DNA of 35,804 nt from Nevskia soli DSM 19509 (GCF_000711955.1 NZ_JONR01000046.1:1-35804), one strand, 5' to 3'. Positions 24,791-33,334 are shown, counted from the first letter of the stretch. Notes: generated by a model from the sequence alone, not told the origin. Translations and numbers: made by a program.

Positions 24791-24915
24791 TATTTCTGCT
24801 CGGCATCTGCATCGATGTTCAGAAGTTTCGCCATCTGATCCCACCGCCGGAGTATCGTATTGCCATAACTAATCGCCTGCGGATTCGCGAAGCGTCCCAC
24901 GGGAATTCCCGCTGG
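24790..24915 (-). pseudogene. Orphan toxin-like C-terminal fragment
   Basis: After an in-frame TGA the frame reads PAGIPVGRFANPQAISYGN, TILRRWDQMAKLLN and IDADAEQK, then TAA overlapping the ATG of the membrane protein. It has no ATG of its own. Protein-like composition and the stop/start overlap suggest the last 40 residues of a toxin whose gene body is gone. Confidence 0.5.
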
Positions 24916-24967
24916 TCATAATCCGCCTTCCGCGCAACGCGCGCCCTCAAAAAAATTCAACCACCGC

Positions 24968-25735
24968 CTAATGCAAACCCCCAAGCCCGACATCCCCCGT
25001 CCGCGCCGCCTTCATGCCGAACCTGCCGGCAAACGCCTGCTCCACCACCTCCAGCATCTGCCCCGCCTCCGCCAGTTCACCCTCACTGATCAGCGACTCT
25101 GCATGCTGCAAGGCACCTAGCAACATCCGGCACACACCCAACTTCTGCAACTGCGGCTCCGCCCGCACAATCGCATCCCGCAGCTTCTGAAACACCGCCG
25201 CCAATTCCCTGCCCGTACCTTCCGACGGATCCACCTCCGCCATGAACACATCCTGCCGCAAAAAGGCAAGATCGTTGGCCACCAAAAACACACGATCCCG
25301 CTCAGCCGTCGATACCGACTTCAGAAACGCCCCGGCATATCCGTCCGGCGCCAGCACTCCCCACTCCTCCACCCCGTCCGCCGTCACCACCATCGCCGCG
25401 TTCTGCGCTTGCCCATCCTTCTTGCCGTACCGGCGATTGTTCCTCTCATCCGTGCCGGACTTCCCCATGAGCTCCCGATACGTCTTGTAAAAAAGTGCGT
25501 GTGCTTCAGCGAACTGGCGACGCTTGAGAAAATCCTCGGCCGTATCGATCACGGCCTTCACCTGCTCATACATACCCAGTTCCGTCAAAGGAACTCGCGC
25601 CTTTTCCACGTCCCTTCGGGCCATGCGGTATTCATGCTTGATCAAATCGTCATGCCGCTTCTCCTCCAGACTCGTCGAGATGTCCAGAGTCAACAAGGTG
25701 TTTTCGACCTCCGCCAATAGCCTGCGCTTGCTCAT
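24968..25735 (-). CDS. Unknown helical protein in toxin/immunity block
   Basis: A 255-aa protein starting MSKRRLLAEVENTLLTLDIS. It is largely helical and charged in the first 100 residues (HDDLIKHEYRMARRDVEKAR, AEDFLKRRQFAEAHALFYKT), has a central part with VVTADGVEEWGVLAPDGYAG, and a helical end (MLLGALQHAESLISEGELAE). No signal peptide or membrane segment. It may be an extra immunity gene or an accessory to the toxin upstream; there is no recognised domain to decide. Confidence 0.6.
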   Translation of the reverse strand: MSKRRLLAEVENTLLTLDISTSLEEKRHDDLIKHEYRMARRDVEKARVPLTELGMYEQVKAVIDTAEDFLKRRQFAEAHALFYKTYRELMGKSGTDERNNRRYGKKDGQAQNAAMVVTADGVEEWGVLAPDGYAGAFLKSVSTAERDRVFLVANDLAFLRQDVFMAEVDPSEGTGRELAAVFQKLRDAIVRAEPQLQKLGVCRMLLGALQHAESLISEGELAEAGQMLEVVEQAFAGRFGMKAARTGDVGLGGLH

Positions 25736-25776
25736 TTCTTTCGCCCAGGAACAGTTTCCGCCGCTAGTTCCAGCAA

Positions 25777-26571
25777 CTAAACCGCATCATCCCCCACCTG
25801 CTCAAGCACCCGGTTCCACACAATCGGCTCCCCCGGATGCGTGACATACAAATAACGGAGCAGACAAATCTCCAGCCGCAGAATATTGACCGAGACTGTC
25901 TTATCGTGCAGCCAGTCCGGCTGGCGAAAAGGCCGGAGCTGCTGAAACAAGGCCTCGAAAGGTGCCACCTCAGAAGTCCCCGGCAGGAATCCACCTGCGC
26001 CTCTTTCTACAACCGGCGCTATCGCCTCCAACCCCTTCTTCCAGGGCAGATGGTGACTGAAGCGCCTCTTACTCGAAAGCAACCCACTCGCTTTCTGCAC
26101 TTCTGCTGCAAGCAAAAACAAGCTAGCCGCCTCCAGGCACTCCGACTGGGCGCAACCGTCCCAGCCGGTTTCGACCATTCCGTCTTCCATCCAGATCAGA
26201 AGATCCTCAGCAGCCCCAATCAATAACGAAGTATCAAGCGGCGCCAAACCCAGCATCGCAGCGGCGTAACACTTGCACTGCCGCGCCTCGAATCGATCAC
26301 GCTCATCGACGGTTTGCTGCCCGACTGGCTCCTGCACCCCGTGACTTGCGTACTCGAAAGATCTCCTCGCATATGCCCGCACCATTTCATGATCCGGGTA
26401 AGCAAAACCGATCTCGAGGGCAGTGCCCAATTCCACGTACGCCGCGAATCCTGGCCGCCCTTCCTCCAGCCGCACCGGATAATGCTCCAGGACGTAGGCA
26501 TAACCTTCCGGGCTTTTAAGCCCCTTATCGGCTTCGGCGCACCATTGCTCACGTATAGAGAGATTCATCAT
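25777..26571 (-). CDS. Immunity protein paired with toxin gene upstream
   Basis: A 264-aa protein starting MMNLSIREQWCAEADKGLKS. The start at 26571 has GGGAG upstream, inside the toxin's last codons; an ATG at 26583 would add four residues. It is all-helical: ALEIGFAYPDHEMVRAYARR, ARQCKCYAAAMLGLAPLDTS, EAASLFLLAAEVQKASGLLS, LRLEICLLRYLYV. Such helical repeat immunity proteins (compare Imm49-like families) bind and block cytoplasmic toxins. The overlap with the toxin stop argues for coupled translation. The role is supported by context; family placement is tentative. Confidence 0.65.
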   Translation of the reverse strand: MMNLSIREQWCAEADKGLKSPEGYAYVLEHYPVRLEEGRPGFAAYVELGTALEIGFAYPDHEMVRAYARRSFEYASHGVQEPVGQQTVDERDRFEARQCKCYAAAMLGLAPLDTSLLIGAAEDLLIWMEDGMVETGWDGCAQSECLEAASLFLLAAEVQKASGLLSSKRRFSHHLPWKKGLEAIAPVVERGAGGFLPGTSEVAPFEALFQQLRPFRQPDWLHDKTVSVNILRLEICLLRYLYVTHPGEPIVWNRVLEQVGDDAV

Positions 26572-27863
26572 TTCTTCTCCCAAGGAGGGGGAGACAAATA
26601 CATAGAAGAAGTCCCGTAAGAGTCCCCATCAAAGATGGGCACGATTGGATCAAGCGTGTAGATTTTCCCCATCTTATACGGTGTTTGGTTGTTGATGAAG
26701 TCAATGTGTTGCTGATTAAAACGAGTGCCGGGCTTGCCCACAAGATTCGTAATGACATCGCCACGCTTTAATTGCTCCAATGCCTCCTTTTTATAGCGTG
26801 CCGTGAATTTATCGTTTATCGGTGTATTTGCGATCCCGTCGGCCAACACTTTTTCGTTCTTGACTCTGGTATTGACCCTGTTGGTACCGATCTCCGTTGG
26901 ACTTCCCTTTCCAGTCACGGGAACATCACCAGAATAGGCTTTTACAACGTCATTATGAAGTTGCACTCCCCCATTTTCAGTGGGCATGAGATAGGGAACA
27001 TCAAAGCCATTGTCACCTCCATGTTTGGCATCGAACAGTTGAATGGCCCCACGCTTAAGGGCGGCCAGTTTCGCCGCAGCTTCAAGGGCAGCCCCCTTTT
27101 CCTTGATGCCTACTTCCGCGGAAGGAAGAGTTGCAGGACGCCTGCCATACGGCATCTCTGCATTCACTGCTGTCGGAGCTTCCGCCGGCAATCCACCGCT
27201 CGGCCTTCGCATACCCGACAATCCACCCTCCGCCAGTGACCCAAACGCTGAGCCGAGCTCCGCAGCCCCTTCCATCCACCGGCTGCTGGTCTCTTCGTCC
27301 CTGCCCGTCATCGTCGCAAGGCCATTGGCCCACGCTGCCGACAATGAGACCGCCCCCAACAAACCGTCTCCGAGACGCCTCATTTGCCGGGCTTCGGCGG
27401 CAGGGTCATACGCCCTTAATCGCGGGCCGGTATCCGGCTTCAGTTGATCGGGAGGATTTGCCAGAAGCCCTCGTTGTGCCCGGGCCATCGCATCCGAATC
27501 GTTGTTGTTCAATGGATCCAGGCAGTCACTGAAAGCCTTCCGCGAAGCTGCCTGATAGTTGCTGCCACCCGGCTGATAACTTGGCGGGTAGTCAACGGCG
27601 GAGCCCTGTAGTGAAACACTCGAACCGATGCTCGGAGGCGCAAGGCCGACAGGCTGTGGTGGCGTGACCTTCGTAGTAGAAACCAGCTTCGGTCGAACAA
27701 CATTGAGTTGCAACCCGAAACGTCTCAGATTGCCCTGTCTGTCGTAGTAAAGCGTATTTCCGTCGGAATCGACAAACGAGGTTGCGGCCCTGTCCGGTTG
27801 CGACTCTCCATTCCCCAAACCACCATCGCGATACCCATTCGTCTCACTTGTGTCATCCGCCAT
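26568..27863 (-). CDS. Polymorphic-toxin-like protein, putative nuclease C-terminus
   Basis: A 431-aa protein from ATG 27863 (GGGGGAG upstream). The N-terminus is disordered and has an RHS/YD-like strand (DSDGNTLYYDRQGNLRRFG). The middle has a glycine/alanine-rich, weakly hydrophobic segment (GLLGAVSLSAAWANGLATM), as in toxin delivery regions. From about residue 265 the C-terminal domain reads LFDAKHGGDNGFDVPYLMPT then VVKAYSGDVPVTGKG and ends YLSPPPWEKK. HGGDNGFD followed by a strand with K resembles restriction-endonuclease-like toxin folds, but the usual E-x-K is not clear. The stop overlaps the next gene, its presumed immunity gene. It lies just behind the portal, as phage-borne toxins often do. 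Confidence 0.65.
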   Translation of the reverse strand: MADDTSETNGYRDGGLGNGESQPDRAATSFVDSDGNTLYYDRQGNLRRFGLQLNVVRPKLVSTTKVTPPQPVGLAPPSIGSSVSLQGSAVDYPPSYQPGGSNYQAASRKAFSDCLDPLNNNDSDAMARAQRGLLANPPDQLKPDTGPRLRAYDPAAEARQMRRLGDGLLGAVSLSAAWANGLATMTGRDEETSSRWMEGAAELGSAFGSLAEGGLSGMRRPSGGLPAEAPTAVNAEMPYGRRPATLPSAEVGIKEKGAALEAAAKLAALKRGAIQLFDAKHGGDNGFDVPYLMPTENGGVQLHNDVVKAYSGDVPVTGKGSPTEIGTNRVNTRVKNEKVLADGIANTPINDKFTARYKKEALEQLKRGDVITNLVGKPGTRFNQQHIDFINNQTPYKMGKIYTLDPIVPIFDGDSYGTSSMYLSPPPWEKK

Positions 27864-27902
27864 ATCGCTCCCCCGCACTCGCTATCCGTCAGGCAGCTTC
27901 CC

Positions 27903-28130
27903 CTACCGCCCCGCCAACCTCCCCGCCCCCTCAAACTGCTTCACCCACTCCGCCAGGCACTGCGCCTCCCCCTGCAACCACCCCACCCGCTCCCCGGTTG
28001 CCGTGCGCAGCGCCACCTGCGCCTCCTCCAGCCCCGCCTTCAACAGCGCCAGCAACGCCAGCCCGTCAGGCTGCCGCTGCAGGTTGGCCAGCGTCCGGTA
28101 CTGCTCCGGCGTCAGTCGCAACATATTCAT
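27903..28130 (-). CDS. Small phage protein overlapping the portal end
   Basis: A 75-aa helical protein starting MNMLRLTPEQYRTLANLQRQ. Its first 65 bases overlap the portal gene in another frame. Residues 25-70 (LLALLKAGLEEAQVALRTAT, WLQGEAQCLAEWVKQFEGAG) form two helices. Small proteins directly after the portal are usual in this phage type. Function unknown. Confidence 0.7.
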   Translation of the reverse strand: MNMLRLTPEQYRTLANLQRQPDGLALLALLKAGLEEAQVALRTATGERVGWLQGEAQCLAEWVKQFEGAGRLAGR

Positions 28131-30561
28131 GTCCGTGTTTGATCTGTTCCTTCGCCAGTTGCCCCGCGATGCGCGCCCCGGCGATCCGCTCCTGCGACTC
28201 CGTCTTCCCCTTCTCCGTCACCGCCCGCAGCGCCGCGTTCGGCGTTGGCTGCGGCGGCTTGGGTTGTTGCTGCTGACTGAGCTGCGCCTCCAGCTCCTGC
28301 GCCGTCGGCAGGATGTCGTCCACCGGCATTGCCAGCGCCTTCGCCACCTCCGCCAGCACTGCCCGCCGCCCCTTCATCCCGATGATCTGCATGTCGATCG
28401 GGTTCGCCGTCAGCGCCAGGAACTGCGTTCGCGTCTGCTGCAAATGCTCCTTGATCAGCAGCGCCGCCGTGCCGCGCGCGCTCACCGTGCAATCGCCCTT
28501 CACCGACTCGTCCGGGTTGTAAAGCATCTCGTGCAGATACGCCGCCTCCACCGTGCGTGAAATCACCCCGCGGTCGATATTCGCCACCGCCCGCTGCAAA
28601 CCCTTCGCCGCCGTCCCCATCAACATCGAAAGCCCCGAAGCCGTCGCCCCCGCCCCGTTCATGTTCTCGTTCCCGTACATATAACGAGGGATGCCCGTCA
28701 GGTCGTCCGCCTTCTGCTCGAACTTCTCGATGATCGCCAGCAGCTCCGGCGCCCGGCTGTCCGCCTGGTACCACTCGATCGGGGTCGAAGCCGCCTGCGC
28801 CCGCGAGCGATCCAGCTGGATGATCTGCAGCGGCCGCATCGCCTTCGGGTCCTGCCCCGCCGCGAGCTGCGACATGTCGATCCCCATGATCGGCCCCGAA
28901 GCCAGCCCCAGGTTCGCATTCAGCGCCCGCGCGCAGGCATTCACCATCGCCTGGCAATCGCGCATCAAGTCATAGATCGAATTCCCCCAGAACGCCCCCG
29001 GCACCGGGTCATAACTCGCGTTGTGATACGGCCGCCGCCCCAGCGGATCGTCATTGACCTCGCAGCGGATCACCTCCGCGCCGATCAGCACCGCATCCAC
29101 CTCGTAATACGCCAGCGGATCGCACACCCCCTCCGTCAGCCCGTACTCCAGCAACACCCGCCCCTCCACGCTCCCCCAGAAATGCAGCGCATCCACCAGG
29201 TAATCCGGGATCCACGTATCGTGCGTCTCCCCCTCCAGCATCCGCCGCTCCGCATCGCTCCACAGCCAGGCGCGCAAGCCCCCGCTCTGCTGCTGCTCCA
29301 AAACCGTGCGGATCGCCTTTTCGGAATACCCAGGAGTACCGATGCACTCGTAGAGATCGGCCCGCGTCATTCTGATCCGCTCGATGAAATCCCCGTCCTG
29401 GCAACTCTCCGCCTCCGGCGCCGGATAACAATCGAACGGACTCACCGCCGCCCACGTCAGCTCCGGCGCCGACACCACATCCGGCTCCGCCGAACGCAGC
29501 CAAGCCAGCCGCTTGCCCCGCCGCAGGAAAGGCCCCTTCAACACCGCCGCCGGATACGTGCAGAAATGCTGCACATACTCCGCAATCGCCTTGTAATAAG
29601 AGCCGCGCTCCATCCGCGCCTCGATCACATCCTCCATCCGCGCCGCGCGCGCCTTCGCCTCCCTGCGCGCAGCCTCCAGCATCCGGTCCCGCAACTCCGC
29701 CCCCAGCCGCGCCGCCATCCCCGCGAACTGATCCAGCTCCACCACCTTCCCCGTCCGCGCCATCTGCAACATCTGCTGCCGCGCCATCAGCGCCGCCTGC
29801 TCCTCGATCGGCTCCGCCACCTCCGGCGGCAACTCCGGAATCGGCGAAGCATCCAGCCCCCAGGGCCGCTCCCCGTCCGGCAACAGCAGCTCGCGCAGCG
29901 CCGCCTCCGCCGCCCGCATCTTCGTCGCCGCCAGCGGCAGATAGATCGGGTCCCCCGCATCCGCCGTCCACATCTCCTGCAACTCGGATTGCGCATACAC
30001 CCCGCGCCGCGCCCGCAGGCAGGCCAGCAGCCGATGCTCCACCACATCCCGCGCCCGCTTGTTCCGCGCCCACGAAGAGCGGATATACCCCGCCAGCGCA
30101 TTCATATTCCCCTGCGCCGGCTCCTCTTCCGCACCCTCCGCCCCGGAGCCGCTGCCGCCATCCCCGGTAAACCGCCCACGCCCGCCCTCGCCATCCGCAC
30201 CGGCATCATCGAACGCACCACTCACATCCGACACACCGCCTTCATCCCGGCCATAACGCGCGGCATTCACCTCCAGCGCATCATCCGCCTCATGCCGCCC
30301 ACGCGACCGATGAGATCCACGAGCGCCTCGCGCGCCACCGTCCCGCGCAGCATCGCCGCCCAGGTCATCCCCCGCGCCACCGGCACCACCCCAACCCTCA
30401 TCCCCACCACCCGCATCATCCGCCCCACCACGCACCTGCCGCATCGCCTCCCGCTCCTGCGCCGCGCGTCGACGGTCCCGCCGCGACTCACGCCGGAAAG
30501 GCCATCCATCCGGGCTCCGCGCCGGCGCATTGTCCTGCGGCGGCGCCAGCCCAGCGATCAC
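28066..30561 (-). CDS. Portal protein
   Basis: About 831 aa. The best in-frame start is GTG 30561, shortly after the previous stop; ATG at about 30108 (MNALAGYIRSSWARNKRARD) is a conservative alternative. Portal features include IYLPLAATKMRAAEAALREL, SYYKAIAEYVQHFCTYPAAV, a WAAVSPFDCYPAPEA segment, PYHNASYDPVPGAFWGNSIY, ASGLSMLMGTAAKGLQRAVA and a Gln/Pro-rich C-terminal region. This is the dodecameric DNA-entry ring of podoviruses. The 150 or so residues before MNALAGYI are acidic low-complexity sequence (Asp/Gly/Ala/Arg), much longer than I expect for the family. If GTG 30561 is used this extension is part of the protein. Confidence 0.9.
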   Translation of the reverse strand: MIAGLAPPQDNAPARSPDGWPFRRESRRDRRRAAQEREAMRQVRGGADDAGGGDEGWGGAGGAGDDLGGDAARDGGARGARGSHRSRGRHEADDALEVNAARYGRDEGGVSDVSGAFDDAGADGEGGRGRFTGDGGSGSGAEGAEEEPAQGNMNALAGYIRSSWARNKRARDVVEHRLLACLRARRGVYAQSELQEMWTADAGDPIYLPLAATKMRAAEAALRELLLPDGERPWGLDASPIPELPPEVAEPIEEQAALMARQQMLQMARTGKVVELDQFAGMAARLGAELRDRMLEAARREAKARAARMEDVIEARMERGSYYKAIAEYVQHFCTYPAAVLKGPFLRRGKRLAWLRSAEPDVVSAPELTWAAVSPFDCYPAPEAESCQDGDFIERIRMTRADLYECIGTPGYSEKAIRTVLEQQQSGGLRAWLWSDAERRMLEGETHDTWIPDYLVDALHFWGSVEGRVLLEYGLTEGVCDPLAYYEVDAVLIGAEVIRCEVNDDPLGRRPYHNASYDPVPGAFWGNSIYDLMRDCQAMVNACARALNANLGLASGPIMGIDMSQLAAGQDPKAMRPLQIIQLDRSRAQAASTPIEWYQADSRAPELLAIIEKFEQKADDLTGIPRYMYGNENMNGAGATASGLSMLMGTAAKGLQRAVANIDRGVISRTVEAAYLHEMLYNPDESVKGDCTVSARGTAALLIKEHLQQTRTQFLALTANPIDMQIIGMKGRRAVLAEVAKALAMPVDDILPTAQELEAQLSQQQQPKPPQPTPNAALRAVTEKGKTESQERIAGARIAGQLAKEQIKHGHEYVATDAGAVPDAGQPAAAA

Positions 30562-30575
30562 ATCCCCCGGCCCGC

Positions 30576-30779
30576 TCAATGCAGCACCTGTCGCATCTCG
30601 TAGGCGATATGCAGCACCTCCCCATCCTCCTCCTCGCAACACACCCCGCACACCGGCGTACCGAATTCTTCGGCGACCGCCAATGCGGCGCGCACCTGCG
30701 CCTCATAGTCCTCGCCATACTCCACGCGGAACGACAACAGCCCGCCATTCCACCCCAACTCATGCGCGCAAGGTTCCAT
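30576..30779 (-). CDS. Small acidic phage protein
   Basis: A 67-aa protein starting MEPCAHELGWNGGLLSFRVE, chosen because GGAG lies five bases before ATG 30779. It contains YGEDYEAQVRAALAVAEEFG, then a Cys pair in VCGVCCEEEDGE. It lies between another small gene and the portal. The closely spaced Cys residues could bind a metal, but no known zinc motif is complete. Function unknown. Confidence 0.65.
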   Translation of the reverse strand: MEPCAHELGWNGGLLSFRVEYGEDYEAQVRAALAVAEEFGTPVCGVCCEEEDGEVLHIAYEMRQVLH

Positions 30780-30781
30780 AC

Positions 30782-31000
30782 TCACTCCATCCCCGGCCCG
30801 AACGGCAGCAACAGAGGCGAAGCCTCCTTCGTCCTGAAAGCGACAGCCGGGTCCGCAGGCTGCCGCACGATGTCCCACGAATCCATCAACAACCGCTGCA
30901 ACTCCCGCCCCACCGGCACCCGCCCCCGCTGCAACGCCACCATCACCGCCGCATAAGTGGTCCGCAAAGTCGCCAACTCCCGCTCACTCAATTTCTTCAT
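30782..31000 (-). CDS. Small phage protein
   Basis: A 72-aa protein starting MKKLSERELATLRTTYAAVM with AAGGGGG upstream. The first half is helical (LQRGRVPVGRELQRLLMDSW); the second half is loop-like and ends LLPFGPGME. The stop is three bases from the ATG of the next small gene, which suggests coupling. No family was recognised. Confidence 0.65.
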   Translation of the reverse strand: MKKLSERELATLRTTYAAVMVALQRGRVPVGRELQRLLMDSWDIVRQPADPAVAFRTKEASPLLLPFGPGME

Positions 31001-31045
31001 CTCAACCCCCTTACCACTGCATCGGTGATCTCGAAGCCTTCAGAA

Positions 31046-31260
31046 AAGTCCGTTCGCCCCGAGTGCGTTGCGAAGCAGGTGTGCTTTTCCGAACGTCCCG
31101 AGTGAATCGCGAAGCGATTTGTATCGAGGAAGGGGCAAGCAATCACTCTCGCCGCTCCCCCTCTCCCCACCTGTGGGGAGAGAGCCGGGGTGAGGGGCAC
31201 GCACATTCAACGAAGCGCAGCCCCGCAAGGCAAAGTGACGCTGCGCGTTCCGCCACCACC
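31046..31260. repeat. Extragenic palindromic repeats
   Basis: Two CCGAGTG-GC-AAGC units (31051-31075 and 31099-31128) of the chromosomal GAGTGCG-GCG-GTATCGA repeat type, then CCCTCTCCCCACCTGTGGGG (31160-31179) followed by AGAGCCGGGGTGAGGGGC. I see no gene here. Confidence 0.6.
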
Positions 31261-31265
31261 CCCCA

Positions 31266-31387
31266 CAAACAACAAAGCCGCCCATAGGCGGCTGTTCATA
31301 TAAAAGCGCCGGCGAACCGGCGCGCCCCTCGCTCACCAGAGCAGGACAGGGGTGAAACGAAAAAGCCCCGCTCGGTGGCGGGGCTTC
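31266..31387 (-). terminator. Three consecutive leftward intrinsic terminators
   Basis: Hairpins at 31363-31386 (AAGCCCCGC/GCGGGGCTT, then TTTTTCG), 31306-31323 (GCGCCGG-CGAA-CCGGCGC, then TTTTAT) and 31277-31292 (GCCGCC/GGCGGC, then TTTGTTGTTTG), all with T-runs on the leftward side. They isolate the terminase and the plus-strand insert from the portal operon. Confidence 0.75.
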
Positions 31388-31518
31388 GCTGTGCTTCAGT
31401 CGCAACACGACAAGCACAACATATTTATATTCTTCTCTACCGAAAACCGCAAGCGCTTTCGCCCAACTATTTTCCCGCTCCAATCAAACTCTTTCCCGCC
31501 GCGCAAATACATCATCTT

Positions 31519-31755
31519 TCCCCTCTCCCCACCTGTGGGGAAGAGGGGAAGGGCGCAATAAGCCTGTCCCGAGGGCGTTGCGGAGCAACGTGTATCGAAG
31601 GGCGAAGCGCATTGCGCCGAATGAACGGCCAATCGTTCGCCGAAACGGTAGCCACCGTAGGGTGGGCTAAGCGCAGCGTGCCCACGCGGTCTCGCACCTC
31701 GCACCCAAACCCTGTTCGTCCCGAGTGCGTCGCGCAGCGACGTGTATCGAGGGAC
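31519..31755. repeat. Extragenic palindromic repeats, second cluster
   Basis: CCCTCTCCCCACCTGTGGGG recurs at 31521-31540, followed by a GAGGGCGTTGCGGAGCAACG unit (31571-31590, then TGTATCGA), a GTAGGGTGGGCTAAGCGCAG unit (31658-31677) and a full GAGTGCGTCGCGCAGCGACG unit (31723-31742, then TGTATCGA). They indicate bacterial chromosomal sequence recombined into the phage region. No gene is evident between 31001 and 31843. Confidence 0.65.
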
Positions 31756-31843
31756 CAGCACGCACCTCAGCCCATACCCTCCCCACCATAAAACCATGCA
31801 AAATACCCCCACCGGCACCAGCCAGCCGCCCGCGGAGCACCCC

Positions 31844-32134
31844 ATGCGCATCGCCCGCATCACGAGTCTCGCCCTGCTCACCTTCAGCGCCGCGGCCATC
31901 GCCCAGTCCAAGCCCCCCACCCCCGAAACCCTCGGCGGCCCCGTCCTCCCAGCCACCCTTGTCAACCTGTCCGACTGCGCCAGCACCACCCCCTCCGTCG
32001 TCAAGTCGGAAAAGCCCGTCTGCTCCATCCTGCCGTCGCCCAAGCCCGCCTCGGCTTCCTACACCCACGACGACGGCTACGCCGCCCTCCTCCATCTCGG
32101 CGCCTGCGCCGCATCCCACGGCCGCTTCTGCTGA
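31844..32134 (+). CDS. Small secreted protein, possibly frameshifted
   Basis: A 96-aa protein from ATG 31844 (GCGGAG upstream) with a signal peptide MRIARITSLALLTFSAAAIA-Q and a Pro/Ser-rich mature part (QSKPPTPETLGGPVLP). Third positions are almost all G or C, which supports coding. After the stop another plus frame reads IRVGHGNGTLLRPCAMDFGV and ends SINKTPRY at 32234; this also looks like protein, so the gene may originally have run to 32234 with a frameshift near 32100. Function unknown. Confidence 0.5.
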   Translation: MRIARITSLALLTFSAAAIAQSKPPTPETLGGPVLPATLVNLSDCASTTPSVVKSEKPVCSILPSPKPASASYTHDDGYAALLHLGACAASHGRFC

Positions 32135-32368
32135 CATTCCGCCGACCATCCGGGTCGGCCACGGCAATGGAACGCTCCTCCGGCCTTGCGCCATGGACTT
32201 TGGCGTATCGATCAACAAGACGCCCCGCTATTGATCGCCGCCTGCAGCGATGCGCGATTTTGGGCGACGACGAGTCAGTAACGCGCTTATCGCCCCCGCA
32301 GCCTTTGTAAAGTTGTGAAGGCACTGAAGAACAGAGGGTACTATTTAGCCGTCTGGTGGAGAATTCGG

Positions 32369-33316
32369 ATGTCGCGAGCTATTTTTCTGGCCGGTATCTA
32401 TGGATTTGCCGCGATGCTGTGCGTGTCCGGCCACGCTCTTGCCCAGAAATCGCTACCGCGGCCGAATAGCGCAGCCTCCGATTCGCCCGCCGAACTCGAT
32501 ACGGTCGGCGTCACCGCGCCCAAGCGGTACGACACGCATCAACTGGAAGCCACCATCATTCCCGCATTCGTTGCATCGCACGGAGCGACCACCCACATCG
32601 GGCAACTCGCGCGATGGCGCGCCGATCTATGTCCAGACACCACAGGCCTGCCGGATGCGTCCAGCGCCTTTGTCACCGCGCGCGTAAAGGAGATCGCGGC
32701 GAGCGTCGGCGCCCCCGTCAAAGAGCCCTGCGAACACAACGTTCAGATCACCTTCACGACCCAGCCGCAAAAACTGCTCGACGAATACACCCGGCGCGCC
32801 AACTGGGCGCTCGGCTATCACTATGCGTCCCAGACCGAGGAACTGGCCACTGTCCGGCACCCCATTCAGGCATGGTATGTCACGGCCACCCAAAGCTCCT
32901 CGTTCTCGGCGCTCGCCCCCGGCGCTTCCGGCCTGGCCTTGATCGACAGCGCCTACGGCAGCACCCCTCCGGGCGACCCGGGGAGCAGGTTGACCTCCCA
33001 CCTCAGCAGCGAATTCTTTCATGTACTGGTGGTGATCGACCTGCACAAGGTCGAAGGCTACGAGCTCGGGCCGGTGTCCGACTACATCGCCATGCTCGTC
33101 CTGTCGCAGCCGCAATCGCTCGAAGACTGCAGCGACCTGCCCAGCATCCTGGACCTGTGGTCACCGGCCTGCGGCACCAGGCCCAAACCGCTGGCGCTGA
33201 CTCCCGCCGATACCGCCTACCTCAAGGCGCTCTACGATATCAACATGGAAGCCAACAACAGCTTCGAAAGAAGCGGCATTTCCACGCGCATGATCAAGGA
33301 TATCGAGAGTCACTGA
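32369..33316 (+). CDS. Secreted protein of unknown function (moron)
   Basis: A 315-aa protein. Start chosen at ATG 32369, preceded by GGTGGAG; an ATG at 32315 is less likely. Signal peptide: MSRAIFLAGIYGFAAMLCVS, GHALAQ. The mature part matches a family I recall from xanthomonads and caulobacters: LDTVGVTAPKRYDTHQL, FVASHGATTHIGQLARWRAD, LCPDTTGLPDASSAFVTARV, ALGYHYASQTEELATVRHPI-QAWY, VEGYELGPVSDYIAMLVLSQ. Function unknown. It reads against the operon and ends 18 bases from the terminase stop. It may be a lysogen-expressed moron. Confidence 0.8.
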   Translation: MSRAIFLAGIYGFAAMLCVSGHALAQKSLPRPNSAASDSPAELDTVGVTAPKRYDTHQLEATIIPAFVASHGATTHIGQLARWRADLCPDTTGLPDASSAFVTARVKEIAASVGAPVKEPCEHNVQITFTTQPQKLLDEYTRRANWALGYHYASQTEELATVRHPIQAWYVTATQSSSFSALAPGASGLALIDSAYGSTPPGDPGSRLTSHLSSEFFHVLVVIDLHKVEGYELGPVSDYIAMLVLSQPQSLEDCSDLPSILDLWSPACGTRPKPLALTPADTAYLKALYDINMEANNSFERSGISTRMIKDIESH

Positions 33317-33334
33317 GCGCGGGAATGAATTCCC

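Noticed and set aside
26568..27863. MuF-type capsid toxin
   Set aside because: No MuF head-morphogenesis domain at the N-terminus; only the position near the portal is shared.
29023..30603. Long plus-strand frame opposite the portal
   Set aside because: Same Arg/His/Pro-rich composition; the portal on the other strand is certain.
31046..31755. CRISPR array
   Set aside because: Repeats are palindromic, of several unrelated kinds, irregularly spaced, and there are no uniform spacers or cas genes.
32313..32344. Sigma-70 promoter for the plus-strand secreted protein (TTGTGA and TACTAT)
   Set aside because: Spacer of 20 bases is too long and the -35 box is weak; a promoter is expected nearby but cannot be fixed.
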